Shown here piece by piece: positions 12,487 to 20,106 of a stretch of 26,527 nt of DNA. The position numbers and the translations under genes were made by a program. Every line of letters begins with the position of its first letter. The first letter of the stretch is position 1. Source of the DNA: a virus; the IMG/VR virus record IMGVR_UViG_3300025889_000815, positions 1 through 26,527 of that record, one strand, 5' to 3'. Below the pieces are notes generated by a model. The model was not told the DNA's origin. It worked only from the letters and a program-made list of their open reading frames with translations, and did no database searches.

Positions 12487-14432
12487 TAGTAACCTCTTGT
12501 TCTATTTCTATTTGCTTGCGCTCTATCTGAGCTTAGTAATATATCAGCTCCACTTATTACACCAAATACTTCAGTTGTGCCTCCGTTTGTTCCTATCATA
12601 GATTTTAATTTATCTAATGGAGCGATGACTTCTGGATTTGTATTAGCACCAGCATACTCTCCCATCAGACCTAAAGTTGGTCCACTAACAATACCTCCAT
12701 TTCCAAAGGCTGGTATAGCCTTATCAAATAAAGCACCTACAGCAGTTCCAGCACCAGCAGCGATAGCAAGATTAAATGGAAATGGTACATTAGCAATTAT
12801 CTTAGCTATCTGTTGTGCTATAGCTTGACCAATAGCAGCTTTTATAACATCTCTAGCTGAATTTAATGCAGCCTTACCAATGTCAGCAAATGTTGTTTCA
12901 GCACTAACTTTCATAGAATTAAAAGAACTTGAAAAAACATTAGCAGTTTGCAAAATAGCGTTTTGTATTGTATTCAAATTTTCAACTACTTTAGCAGTAT
13001 CAAATCCCATTTCTTCTAGTTCTTCTTTTTCTCCTATATCTAAATCTATATCAGTTAATACTCCAAAAGTTTTAGATGCATCAGCTAAATTTGCATCAGC
13101 AATAGCATCAGCAATATTATTTACTCTAGTTTCTAAAGCTAATAACTCTCCAAAAGTTAAACTTCTAACTTCATTCTTATAGTCCTTAAATCCTTTTATT
13201 GAATCTTCTAGTGATTTTATTTGATTATCATTAGCTTCAATAGTTTTTTCTATAGACTTTATATAATCTTTATCTATTTTATTTGATAGCTTATGAGTAT
13301 CAATTAAATTTTGTAGATTTTTATTTTCATTTTCTAAAGTTTTTATACTTTCTTTTGCTGCGTTTATTTTATCTAAATCTTTTTCAGCAGATGTTTTTGT
13401 TGCCTCGTTTAATTCTGTAACAAGTTTTTCTTGAGTAGACAGCTCTTTATTAGTATCTTCTGTAGATTTTTTCATATCTTCTTGAGAAGAATTGAACTCT
13501 TTAGATTCTAAACCAAAAGCAACTAAAGCAGCAGTAGCTAAACTTAATATAGTCAAAAATGCTCCTATTGGACTTCTAACAAGTGCAGCCGATAGTAATC
13601 TTATAGACTTAGCTATCGCTCCAATACTTGTAGCTAATTGTCCTAGTATAAAAATTAACGGACCAATTATTAAAGCATACTTAGAAAATTCTACTATATT
13701 TTTCTTTTGTGTATCAGTTAAATTAGATAGCCTATCAGCTAAACCTTGTAGAGAGTTTTTAAAAGGCTCTATATTTTCTAGTACTATTTTACCAAATTCT
13801 TCAGCTACATCTCCTAATTGATTTTTTAGCTGTGTAAGTGGTCCTAGACCTTCCTTTGCTATTGCTTCAGACTGACCACCAAATGCAGTAGATAATGCAT
13901 TAACTGCACTTTCTAATCTGTCTTGACTGCCTACAGCACCACTTATAGAAATACCATAACGACTCAATGCGTTAGTACTAGAGCCTACTGACTTAGCAAC
14001 TAATTTAGCAGCATCTGTTAATTTAATACCTTGTGCAGATGCAAAGTCTTGAATCAATGGAGTTAGTCTGAATATAGCTTCCTCATTTAATCCTAACTGT
14101 GCTAAAAAAGATTGTGCCTCTATAGTAGCCTCATCGCCAAACAAAGTAACTTTTTGTAATTCTTTTGCTTGGTTTACAAGTCTAGAGTATGCTTCAGCAT
14201 TACCACCTAGAGCAGTTCTTAGTTTTGTTTCAGCTTTTACTTGGTCATCAAAAGCCTTAACACTAGCTGCACCAAAAGCAACAATAGGAAGCGTTAAATT
14301 ACGAGTTAAATTTTGACCAGTCTTTTGTAAGTTACGTCCAAACTTTTTCATAGTTGAGGATGCTTTCCTCAAACCAGTCATAAATTGCTTGTCGTTTAAT
14401 GTTAATTTTACGCTAAGAGTTTTCTGTGCCAT
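12486..14432 (-). CDS. Tail tape measure protein
   Basis: This 648-residue protein sets tail length and is ejected during infection. It starts with the usual N-terminus of this family (KTLSVKLTLNDKQFMTGLRKASSTMKKFGRN in part), followed by a helical region with AFGAASVKAFDDQVKAETKL. It has hydrophobic membrane-like segments at about 250-310 (LIIGPLIFILGQLATSIGAI, then PIGAFLTILSLATAALVAFG) and a long coiled coil at about 315-425 rich in Glu, Lys and Asn. The C-terminus is Gly/Ala-rich, with GNGGIVSGPTLGLMGEYAG. At about 1.5 angstrom per residue the tail would be near 95-100 nm. The ATG overlaps the end of the frameshifted chaperone frame by 20 bases. Confidence 0.92.
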   Translation of the reverse strand: MAQKTLSVKLTLNDKQFMTGLRKASSTMKKFGRNLQKTGQNLTRNLTLPIVAFGAASVKAFDDQVKAETKLRTALGGNAEAYSRLVNQAKELQKVTLFGDEATIEAQSFLAQLGLNEEAIFRLTPLIQDFASAQGIKLTDAAKLVAKSVGSSTNALSRYGISISGAVGSQDRLESAVNALSTAFGGQSEAIAKEGLGPLTQLKNQLGDVAEEFGKIVLENIEPFKNSLQGLADRLSNLTDTQKKNIVEFSKYALIIGPLIFILGQLATSIGAIAKSIRLLSAALVRSPIGAFLTILSLATAALVAFGLESKEFNSSQEDMKKSTEDTNKELSTQEKLVTELNEATKTSAEKDLDKINAAKESIKTLENENKNLQNLIDTHKLSNKIDKDYIKSIEKTIEANDNQIKSLEDSIKGFKDYKNEVRSLTFGELLALETRVNNIADAIADANLADASKTFGVLTDIDLDIGEKEELEEMGFDTAKVVENLNTIQNAILQTANVFSSSFNSMKVSAETTFADIGKAALNSARDVIKAAIGQAIAQQIAKIIANVPFPFNLAIAAGAGTAVGALFDKAIPAFGNGGIVSGPTLGLMGEYAGANTNPEVIAPLDKLKSMIGTNGGTTEVFGVISGADILLSSDRAQANRNRTRGY

Positions 14433-15101
14433 TGTCTTTATTTAGCAATTCGTATTTCTTTTTAATATATTCTGCTCTTTTCTTTTGTTTCTCGATGTCG
14501 GTCTTAACTTTCTTTTTCTCCCATTCAAACTTCATCAGCTTTTGAGGAGTTAGGTTTTGTCCTTTCTTAGTGTGTGGCTGTAAATTAACACAAGCCAACC
14601 ATCTTACTCGTTCCCATTCCCATTGTTGTTCTTTCTCTACTCTATCGTTTACGCCTTTCTGCATACAGAGAAACTCGTGGAAAGTTAAACTCCAAAAGTC
14701 TTTAGGTAGTAATCCGAAGCCATAACCTATAGCTTCTAACTTATCCCAAGTTACTTCTTTTTCTTCGCCACTTTCTTCGTGGCTTTGTCGTTTCCCTCCG
14801 TTTCAAATTTAGCAGAGAATTGGTTAGAGAATATCTCTAGCACTTTATTTAGTGCGTCAAAATCTTCATCTAAAAAGTCTGCGACATCATCAACATTTAA
14901 AGAACATTCTTGACCACTCACTCTAGAGCCATCTTTTATTCCGTTTAGGATTAGATAACAAGCATCGTCTAAGCTCATACCATCTCCTAGCTTATCTAAG
15001 TCAGCTAAACTTCTTCCAGTATCTTTACAGAATAACCTCAACGAGTTCATTCCAAATCTTACTGGGTAATCCGTGCCATTTATTATAACTACTTCGTACA
15101 T
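14413..15101 (-). CDS. Tail assembly chaperone GT-like fusion made by -1 frameshift
   Basis: A -1 shift at the heptamer 14790-14796 joins residues 1-104 of the G-like frame to 125 residues read in the -1 frame down to the stop at 14413, giving about 229 residues. The shifted part begins RQSHEESGEEKEVTWDK and contains GYGFGLLPKDFWSLTFHEFL, a pattern characteristic of T-domains (Gly, Leu, Pro then a Phe-Trp and Leu-Thr-x-x-Glu-Phe). It ends in a basic helical tail. In lambda the GT product carries the tape measure protein to the tail tube protein, while G alone coats the tape. The tape measure gene follows at once. The lower part (from the ATG at 14664) has no likely start of its own. Confidence 0.85.
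14751..15101 (-). CDS. Tail assembly chaperone, G-like (unshifted product)
   Basis: This is the 116-residue product of the zero frame. It begins YEVVIINGTDYPVRFGMNSL, with a helical core LADLDKLGDGMSLDDACYLILNGIKDG and a DVADFLDEDFDALNKVLEIF helix. The tail is very basic (ATKKVAKKKK). This size and fold outline match tail chaperones of siphophages with TP901-1-like tubes. It follows the major tail protein gene after a hairpin. The last 12 codons are only present in the unshifted form, because the slip occurs at residue 104. Confidence 0.85.
   Translation of the reverse strand: MYEVVIINGTDYPVRFGMNSLRLFCKDTGRSLADLDKLGDGMSLDDACYLILNGIKDGSRVSGQECSLNVDDVADFLDEDFDALNKVLEIFSNQFSAKFETEGNDKATKKVAKKKK
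14767..14796 (-). promoter_or_regulatory. -1 ribosomal frameshift signal
   Basis: In coding orientation the heptamer G GGA AAC (GGGAAAC, 14796-14790) is in the correct frame, and is the same slip type as lambda's GGGAAAG. After a 6-base spacer comes a hairpin GCCAC-GAAGAAA-GUGGC (14783-14767). The -1 frame is open only from a TGA just upstream, and the zero frame stops at 14751, so the slip must occur in this window. Confidence 0.9.
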
Positions 15102-15127
15102 ATCTTTGTTAGTTTAAGTTATTGCTA

Positions 15128-15159
15128 GTTGGGAGACGTGCCGTAGCACAATCCCCAAC
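15128..15159 (-). other. Stable hairpin with UACG tetraloop after major tail gene
   Basis: In minus-strand RNA GUUGGG pairs with CCCAAC, enclosing an internal loop and a GUGC-UACG-GCAC top stem. The C(UACG)G loop belongs to the very stable UNCG class. No U-run follows, so it is not a classical terminator; it may protect the major tail mRNA end or slow translation coupling. Confidence 0.7.
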
Positions 15160-15174
15160 CAACAAAGAAATCAA

Positions 15175-15606
15175 TTATGACTTAGTTAAAGCTCCAGTTC
15201 CCTCTATTGTGCAAGAGTAAGTTGGAGCATCTTCTGTACCTCCAGAAATTTCTAAACTAGTAAGGTAGCCGTTACCACTTATAGTATAACCAGCAGCATC
15301 ACTCAAACCAAATACAAAAGAAACATCGTCTCTGTCAAACATTTGGTCAAATAATTCAGCTACATCAGTATCTCCAGCAGCAGCTTGAAAGTCCATAAGA
15401 CCATCAGCACTAAGGCTAAAAGATTTTTGTCCACCTAACAAATCTCTCCAACCACTAGAGTCTTTAGTTGAGATGTCTATTGTATCTACATTCATTGAAA
15501 TTGAAACATTCTGAGAATGCATCAACTTTACTGGTGTATCTGGAGTACCAGCAGTACTACTAGGAGACACCTTTAGGATTAAATCCGTTCCGTTAAAAAT
15601 TGCCAT
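15175..15606 (-). CDS. Major tail protein (tube), TP901-1 family
   Basis: This 143-residue tail tube subunit is predicted nearly all beta. The start is MAIFNGTDLILKVSPSS, then VKLMHSQNVSISMNVDTIDISTKDSSGWRDLLGGQKSFSLSADGL in parts, and the ending is GNGYLTSLEISGGTEDAPTYSCTIEGTG. The W-x-x-x-L-x-G-x-x-x-x-S-x-S motif and the C-terminal GxGxLTSLE...T-F/Y-S-x-x-x-x-G-x-G are typical of TP901-1-type major tail proteins. Its leader is A-rich without a Shine-Dalgarno motif even though it should be one of the most abundant late proteins. A strong hairpin follows it. Confidence 0.88.
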   Translation of the reverse strand: MAIFNGTDLILKVSPSSTAGTPDTPVKLMHSQNVSISMNVDTIDISTKDSSGWRDLLGGQKSFSLSADGLMDFQAAAGDTDVAELFDQMFDRDDVSFVFGLSDAAGYTISGNGYLTSLEISGGTEDAPTYSCTIEGTGALTKS

Positions 15607-15630
15607 TTTCTTTTAATTTTAAATTTATAA

Positions 15631-15816
15631 TTAGCTAATATCTAAATCCTCAGAAGATTCTTCTTTCTTCTTAGACTTTTTCTTTGTTGTATCTATTGCA
15701 TCGTTATGCTGTAAGAAGTTAAAGACTGCTCTTACTACTTTGTAAGATTCGCCTTCTACATATTCTACTCCTCTACACTCAATGTTCTTTTTTATCTTTA
15801 CTTTATAGGTTTCCAT
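15631..15816 (-). CDS. Small head-tail region protein, unknown
   Basis: This 61-residue protein has a small beta-like first half (YKVKIKKNIECRGVEYVEGESYKVV) and a strongly charged tail with a run of Lys and Ser followed by acidic residues (KKKSKKKEESSEDLDIS). Phages often carry a small gene like this between tail completion and tube genes, and the first half has the look of small SH3-like folds used there. I do not recognise it further. It starts 2 bases after the DUF3168-like gene. Confidence 0.5.
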   Translation of the reverse strand: METYKVKIKKNIECRGVEYVEGESYKVVRAVFNFLQHNDAIDTTKKKSKKKEESSEDLDIS

Positions 15817-15818
15817 AT

Positions 15819-16235
15819 CTATCTATTTATGTTAAATCTGTAATCTTGTGCTATACCATATAAACCAATAGAACCAGCAGAATCATCGTATAGCTCGTTC
15901 TGGTCTTGGTAAAATATCTTATCTACTACTACACCACTATATGTTCCACTAACGTAGTCTAGAGCTGTTCTAACGTGACCAGCTAGAGTTATCATATCAG
16001 CGTAGCTATTATGATAAATGCTTATCTGTACTCTAACATAGTCATATGTACTTACTCCGTTCTTAGTGTTGTTAGGCTCATCTGCAAACATCTGATAAGT
16101 AATATAAGGTAGCTTAACGTCAGTAGGGAAATTGTAACGACTAGGAAAGATTCTTAAGTTGCCACTTGTAGTAACTAAAGGAGCAACATTTGAGTCGTTG
16201 CTTAAAATATTATATATTACTTTTCCTATCTCCAT
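15819..16235 (-). CDS. Tail completion protein, DUF3168 / gp17-like
   Basis: This is a 138-residue protein. The N-terminal helix is IGKVIYNILSNDSNVAPLV, followed by NLRIFPSRYNFPTDVKLPYITYQMF. The centre is YDYVRVQISIYHNSYADMITLAGHVRTALDYVSG, and near the end comes a short strand with YGIAQDYRFNI. This order matches the DUF3168 family, the tail-completion proteins (SPP1 gp17) that bind the end of the tail tube next to the head connector. The start overlaps the gp10-like stop by one base. Position immediately before the tube gene fits. Confidence 0.85.
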   Translation of the reverse strand: MEIGKVIYNILSNDSNVAPLVTTSGNLRIFPSRYNFPTDVKLPYITYQMFADEPNNTKNGVSTYDYVRVQISIYHNSYADMITLAGHVRTALDYVSGTYSGVVVDKIFYQDQNELYDDSAGSIGLYGIAQDYRFNINR

Positions 16236-16663
16236 TACTTCATTCTTTTGTCAATGAGTTTTTTTATTTCTCCTATAACACTATTGATAGCTGTGTTACC
16301 TTTACTAGCAGCAGTCTTATCTAACATTCTAAGTCCTGGTATTCCTCTAAATCCATACTCTAAAAAGTAAAAATAAAATCCAGACTTCTCTTTACTAGCA
16401 AATGATTTTTTTACTCTTGGTCCTACATATACTGTAGGTGGTTTACCTTTTACGTTCTTACCATTTATAACAGCTAAAGACTTTTTAAGTTGTTTAGTTT
16501 CAACTGGCACAATAGACTTAAGCTCTTGTAAAATAGGCTTAGCAGCTTTTCGCATACCTTGTCTCAATAGTGTCTTATTTTTACTATCAGACATATTAAG
16601 TTTCTCTAAGTCCTTAATCAAAGAATTTAGCTCTCTCTCATCTATTTGCGCTGATACTATCAT
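16235..16663 (-). CDS. HK97 gp10-family tail/neck protein
   Basis: This 142-residue protein has the gp10-like pattern of phage neck proteins. It contains an N-terminal ISA-type strand (IVSAQIDERELNSLIKDLEKL), a helix LLRQGMRKAAKPILQELKSIVPVETKQLKKSL, and then YVGPRVKKSFASKEKSGFYFYFLEYG with a conserved FLEYGF-like element. The ending is basic and helical. The family joins the head connector to the tail. It lies between the connector genes and the DUF3168 gene, as in HK97 and SPP1. It overlaps both neighbours by 4 and 1 bases. Confidence 0.85.
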   Translation of the reverse strand: MIVSAQIDERELNSLIKDLEKLNMSDSKNKTLLRQGMRKAAKPILQELKSIVPVETKQLKKSLAVINGKNVKGKPPTVYVGPRVKKSFASKEKSGFYFYFLEYGFRGIPGLRMLDKTAASKGNTAINSVIGEIKKLIDKRMK

Positions 16664-16869
16664 TGCTCTGGAAAAGGGTTAATACCGTTATCTATTAATA
16701 TATTTATCCAATCTATTTCCTTAGTATATAAGTCTACATTGTCCCACTTAGTCTCTAAGCATTGATAGGTTTCTAGCACTCCATACGATACTATCGCATC
16801 ACTATCGTTCCATACGATGTAGTAACTCTTTACCTCTGGGTAGCATATTTCTGTTAATCTTAAACTCAT
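16660..16869 (-). CDS. Small unknown protein next to the spike gene
   Basis: This 69-residue protein begins MSLRLTEICYPEVKSYYIVWN and has two Cys (about 9 and 36), five Ile and three Trp in a fold that looks alpha/beta. The segment ETKWDNVDLYTKEIDWINILIDNGINPFPEQ ends it. I do not recognise the family. It sits between the spike-like and gp10-like genes with 1- and 4-base overlaps, so it is co-translated. It may chaperone the spike, as small genes after fibres often do, but this is only inferred. Confidence 0.5.
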   Translation of the reverse strand: MSLRLTEICYPEVKSYYIVWNDSDAIVSYGVLETYQCLETKWDNVDLYTKEIDWINILIDNGINPFPEQ

Positions 16870-18020
16870 TACGTTGTTAGTTGTGTTAGTTCGCTATCAC
16901 TCAAAGACTCATCAAATACTGCAAGTGATTTAAGTTTACCTTTAACATTTTTATCGGTCAGTAAATTGGATAAGTTCAAAACATTTAAACCAACTGGAAG
17001 ATTTGGACTAGCGACAGATGTACCTACTTCTTGACCATTGACAAATAATTTTAAATATGAAGAATTATAAGACAAAGCTATCTTATTGTATTGCTTAAAA
17101 TTAGATATGGTATGTGTTATTGAACTAGCATTTGTTGAATTTATTGTAAATGCTGTTAATTGATTATCAATAGCGTCTGAAAATTTAATTATTACTCTAT
17201 TGTTATTAGTGCCATCATTCATAGAGATAAAAAAATCAGGTTGAACTTCAAAAGCAGCTATCTCTGCATATAACACACCCTCTGTTGAGTTTATTAAGTC
17301 AGCACTACCAGCACCAGTTGCAGTCTCTGTAGCTCTTGTAACTGTACTACCCGTTAGTGAAGGTATGTACGATGTAGCGTAGGGTAAGTTTTCAACTTGT
17401 GCGCCAAATATATAAACACCACTTAAAGGAATATCATCTATCCATATTCCTTGTGTAGATGTGCCATTATCTCCCGACAAATAAAATCTTTGCCATTCTG
17501 TTGTTACTGTTAAAGTTTCAGTACCTATATCAATATTACTATCTTTTAATTTTACATTGATTGTACCTGATACACTTTTTAAATAAACTGACCTTGTTAC
17601 ATCTCCCGTTATGTTTAAACTACCATCAAATATACCATCAGTTCCATTACCTACTAATTTTGTAGCGTTATAAGTTCCATCAGGACTAAGAGTTTCTGTT
17701 GTATTATATGTAGGAGTTATGTTAGTTTGTTTTACCCAATCACTTTGACTAAAATCCTCACTATAAGGAAGAAAATTAGTAGAAGTAGGCTCTAACAATA
17801 TATGACCATTATCTCCATTACTATCATAGCTTATTCTTGGTACTCCAGTAGCTACATTAGAAACTAATCCACTAGAGTTAATTCTTGTAGCAGTTGAAGT
17901 TCTAGCAAAGTCAAAGTCCTCATAAGGCTCGTCTATTGGTGCTACGTTGTAAAGCTTACCAGCCTTGTAACCAGTAGGAGTTAAGATTATACTTGCTTTA
18001 TTTAATAGTCCGTCTGCCAT
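16869..18020 (-). CDS. Head/neck spike-like protein with LamG-like C-terminus
   Basis: This is a 383-residue virion surface protein. Residues 1-100 carry a motif known from phage spike and fibre proteins: FARTSTATRINSSGLVSNVATGVPR (positions about 38-62, shown in part), then LLEPTSTNFLPYSEDFSQSDW. A carbohydrate-binding-like beta domain follows (about 100-220) and ends in the repeat of the bait-like YIPSLTGSTVTRATETATG. The last 150 residues look like a LamG/concanavalin A-like fold (LYAEIAAFEVQPDFFIS, then YNKIALSYNSSYLKLFVNGQEVG, GKLKSLAVFDESLSDSELTQL). The gene is inside the connector block rather than at the tail tip, so it probably decorates the neck or head and may bind glycans. Confidence 0.65.
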   Translation of the reverse strand: MADGLLNKASIILTPTGYKAGKLYNVAPIDEPYEDFDFARTSTATRINSSGLVSNVATGVPRISYDSNGDNGHILLEPTSTNFLPYSEDFSQSDWVKQTNITPTYNTTETLSPDGTYNATKLVGNGTDGIFDGSLNITGDVTRSVYLKSVSGTINVKLKDSNIDIGTETLTVTTEWQRFYLSGDNGTSTQGIWIDDIPLSGVYIFGAQVENLPYATSYIPSLTGSTVTRATETATGAGSADLINSTEGVLYAEIAAFEVQPDFFISMNDGTNNNRVIIKFSDAIDNQLTAFTINSTNASSITHTISNFKQYNKIALSYNSSYLKLFVNGQEVGTSVASPNLPVGLNVLNLSNLLTDKNVKGKLKSLAVFDESLSDSELTQLTT

Positions 18021-19426
18021 TAGCTTATGTCGTTTAATGTTTGTAAGAATGCTTGGCTATCAGTAGTGTTCTCAACTACTCCTCCAGCAGCTACTACTCT
18101 TGTGTTTAATACGCTTATGTAATCGGCTGGTGTTGGGTCAAAGATACCACCATCAACAATAGTCCAACCATCGTCCTCTATTAAGCTAAATCTTGAAGCA
18201 TATGCAGACTCTGTAAATTGTGAGCCACCGAAGTTTATACTTATACCAGTATCTACTACACCAGCAGCCCAAGCTATTAGCGTTGCATCGTAGTTAGAAG
18301 TGCTTAGACCAGTAGCGTTCTGCATAAAGTTAGTAAAGTTAGAAACATTTGCAATAATCCAATCTGCTAGTGATTGGTCGAATAGGTCGCAGTTGTAAAA
18401 CATTTGTTGCATATTCTCAACGTTAGTAGTGTCCCAACTATATATGTCTCCGTTGAATTGATTACAATCATAGAACATCTGATACATTGTTTCTACATTA
18501 GAAGTATCCCAAGAATTTAAATCTTGGTCAAAACTTTTAGCCCCTCTAAATGTTCTATAGAAAGTCGTAACATTACTTACATCCCAACTATTTAAAGATT
18601 TATTAAATGTAAAAGAATTATAAAAGCATTGATATAAATTTGTCACAGTACTTATATCCCAATTACCTATCTCTCCATTAAAATTAGTACAGCTTAAAAA
18701 CATTGAACTAAAAGAAGTAGTAGATATAGTAGGAGCATCTGTAGCACTAGCATCTAAATTAGTACATCCATAGAAAGCAGCGTTAGTAGATAAGTCTAAA
18801 ACTCCCCATTGTTTTACGTCAAGCATTTTAAGCTTATCTCCAGCGTTATTAAATTGCCATCCTTGTAATGTTCCCTCTATGCTTATTTCGTATTGTCCAG
18901 CACTTGTATAAGTGTGTGTGACCTCTTGCTGATTGTAACTTGTTATTGTATCACTAGAGCCATCTCCCCAGTTTACTGTAGCGTTATAACTACCACCACT
19001 AACCAATGGCATCATAAATTGAGTATTTAAGCTAGAGCCACTAGAAGTGTTCTCTGTGTCAATAGTAAAGACAAATTGATTAGGAGCTGTCTGTGATAAA
19101 TCTACTACGTCATTCTTCTCTAATAAAAGCACCATAGCATCTTTACGACCTACTTCCTTTATGCTCTTAATAGAATAATTAGTAGAGCCATTAGAGATAA
19201 AGTATTGTGGACTTACTCCAATGTTTGTTCTGTATCTTATTAAGCATTCTATACGCTCGTCATTGATTAAGGCATCAGCATCGAAGTTAGTATTACCACC
19301 TTTGAAGTCAAAGTCTGCATAAATGGTAACGTAACTATTGTCAGATACTACTCTCTCGCCATAAGCGTTAGTCGAGTAAGTCTGTGTATATAGTTTTAAC
19401 TTTCTATCTAGTTTGCCTATAATCAT
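18020..19426 (-). CDS. Head-tail adaptor fused to DUF285/BspA-like repeat domain
   Basis: This 468-residue protein has three parts. Residues 1-106 are a head-tail adaptor domain of the SPP1 gp16 / head-tail joining family (IGKLDRKLKLYTQTYS, then AYGERV and YADFDFKGG, ending MVLLLEK), about the full length of a stand-alone member. Residues 115-200 contain a PKD-like beta domain with VNWGDGSSDTI and VTHTYTSAGQYEI. From about 215 to 365 come BspA/DUF285 repeats with Trp at 256, 281, 306, 331 and 356, an exact 25-residue period in the W-D-x-S-N-V form. A short C-terminal part with PADYISVLN follows. A single uninterrupted frame encodes all of it. It overlaps the connector gene by 4 bases. Confidence 0.75.
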   Translation of the reverse strand: MIIGKLDRKLKLYTQTYSTNAYGERVVSDNSYVTIYADFDFKGGNTNFDADALINDERIECLIRYRTNIGVSPQYFISNGSTNYSIKSIKEVGRKDAMVLLLEKNDVVDLSQTAPNQFVFTIDTENTSSGSSLNTQFMMPLVSGGSYNATVNWGDGSSDTITSYNQQEVTHTYTSAGQYEISIEGTLQGWQFNNAGDKLKMLDVKQWGVLDLSTNAAFYGCTNLDASATDAPTISTTSFSSMFLSCTNFNGEIGNWDISTVTNLYQCFYNSFTFNKSLNSWDVSNVTTFYRTFRGAKSFDQDLNSWDTSNVETMYQMFYDCNQFNGDIYSWDTTNVENMQQMFYNCDLFDQSLADWIIANVSNFTNFMQNATGLSTSNYDATLIAWAAGVVDTGISINFGGSQFTESAYASRFSLIEDDGWTIVDGGIFDPTPADYISVLNTRVVAAGGVVENTTDSQAFLQTLNDIS

Positions 19427-20052
19427 AGTTCAAGCAATCGGTAAGGAGTTAATAAGTGGTCTACCATTAAAGGTAATTCATTTACTTGAGTTCCCATAAC
19501 AACGTCCTGGCGATTTTCGAAGTAACGCCCTACAATTATGTAAATGCTTTGAATTATTGGAGCTGGAACGTCACTAGCTGTGCCACCTACTATAAACTCA
19601 ACCTCTACAGCGTTTGGTCTTTCGTAAGTGTTTGGAAAGTCTCCATCCTCCGATTCATATATCCTTCCTGGTCTTACCTTAGTATCTACATCGTATTGGT
19701 CAGTAGCTAAAGTTTGTAATGTATTGTCGGCATCGTAATACTTAATATGTGTAACACTAGCAACATCTCCCACTTGTAAGTCAATGTAAGGAGGAAACTC
19801 ATCGTAAAATATATTGTACGTCTGAGTCATTAGTCTACGTCTAGTGAACTCTTCTACAACTTGCGTAGCAACATTAATCAAAGACGTAATATAAGTATTG
19901 TCATCGTCATAGTCTGAGTCTATTCTTAAAAATGCTTTAGCCTCTGATAATGATATTACCGTAGACGTTGGAGCAGTCTTTAGAACTAACTTACCATAAG
20001 GCACATAGTCAGAGCCTCTTAATGTGTTAAAGTTGTAGTTATAGTATTCCAT
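19423..20052 (-). CDS. Head-tail connector protein, HK97 gp6-like
   Basis: This 209-residue protein contains the gp6/gp15-type connector fold. The segment LSEAKAFLRIDSDYDDDNTYITSLINVATQVVEEFTRRRL (given in part) is a long-helix region typical of adaptor proteins that bind the portal. It is followed by beta segments around VASVTHIKYYDADNTLQTL and a C-terminal helix. The N-terminus is extended by about 30 residues. Its position after the major capsid gene and before the adaptor fusion matches HK97-type order. The leader is separated from the capsid gene by a terminator-like hairpin, which may keep its level well below that of the capsid protein. Confidence 0.8.
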   Translation of the reverse strand: MEYYNYNFNTLRGSDYVPYGKLVLKTAPTSTVISLSEAKAFLRIDSDYDDDNTYITSLINVATQVVEEFTRRRLMTQTYNIFYDEFPPYIDLQVGDVASVTHIKYYDADNTLQTLATDQYDVDTKVRPGRIYESEDGDFPNTYERPNAVEVEFIVGGTASDVPAPIIQSIYIIVGRYFENRQDVVMGTQVNELPLMVDHLLTPYRLLEL

Positions 20053-20054
20053 TT

Positions 20055-20096
20055 AAAAAAAATTAATGGAGAGAGTGTTTCCACTCCCTCCGTTAA
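20055..20096 (-). terminator. Strong hairpin with GAAA loop and U-run after capsid gene
   Basis: In minus-strand RNA UUAACGGAGGGAGUG pairs with CACUCUCUCCAUUAA (15 positions, with one mismatch and one G-U) around a GAAA tetraloop, followed by eight U. It fits an intrinsic terminator located only 11 bases after the capsid gene and 3 bases before the next start. Since more than 10 essential late genes follow, read-through must be common, so it is likely an attenuator. Confidence 0.8.
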
Positions 20097-20106
20097 AATA
20101 AACAAA

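Noticed and set aside
13492-13821. 109-residue plus-strand frame inside the tape measure gene
   Set aside because: It is antisense to a clear tape measure protein; its composition follows from the complement of Ala/Leu/Lys codons. No plus-strand gene is supported anywhere.
14413-14664. Independent 83-residue gene starting at the ATG at 14664
   Set aside because: The frame is open upstream to the slippery heptamer and encodes a T-domain, so the ATG is internal to the frameshift product.
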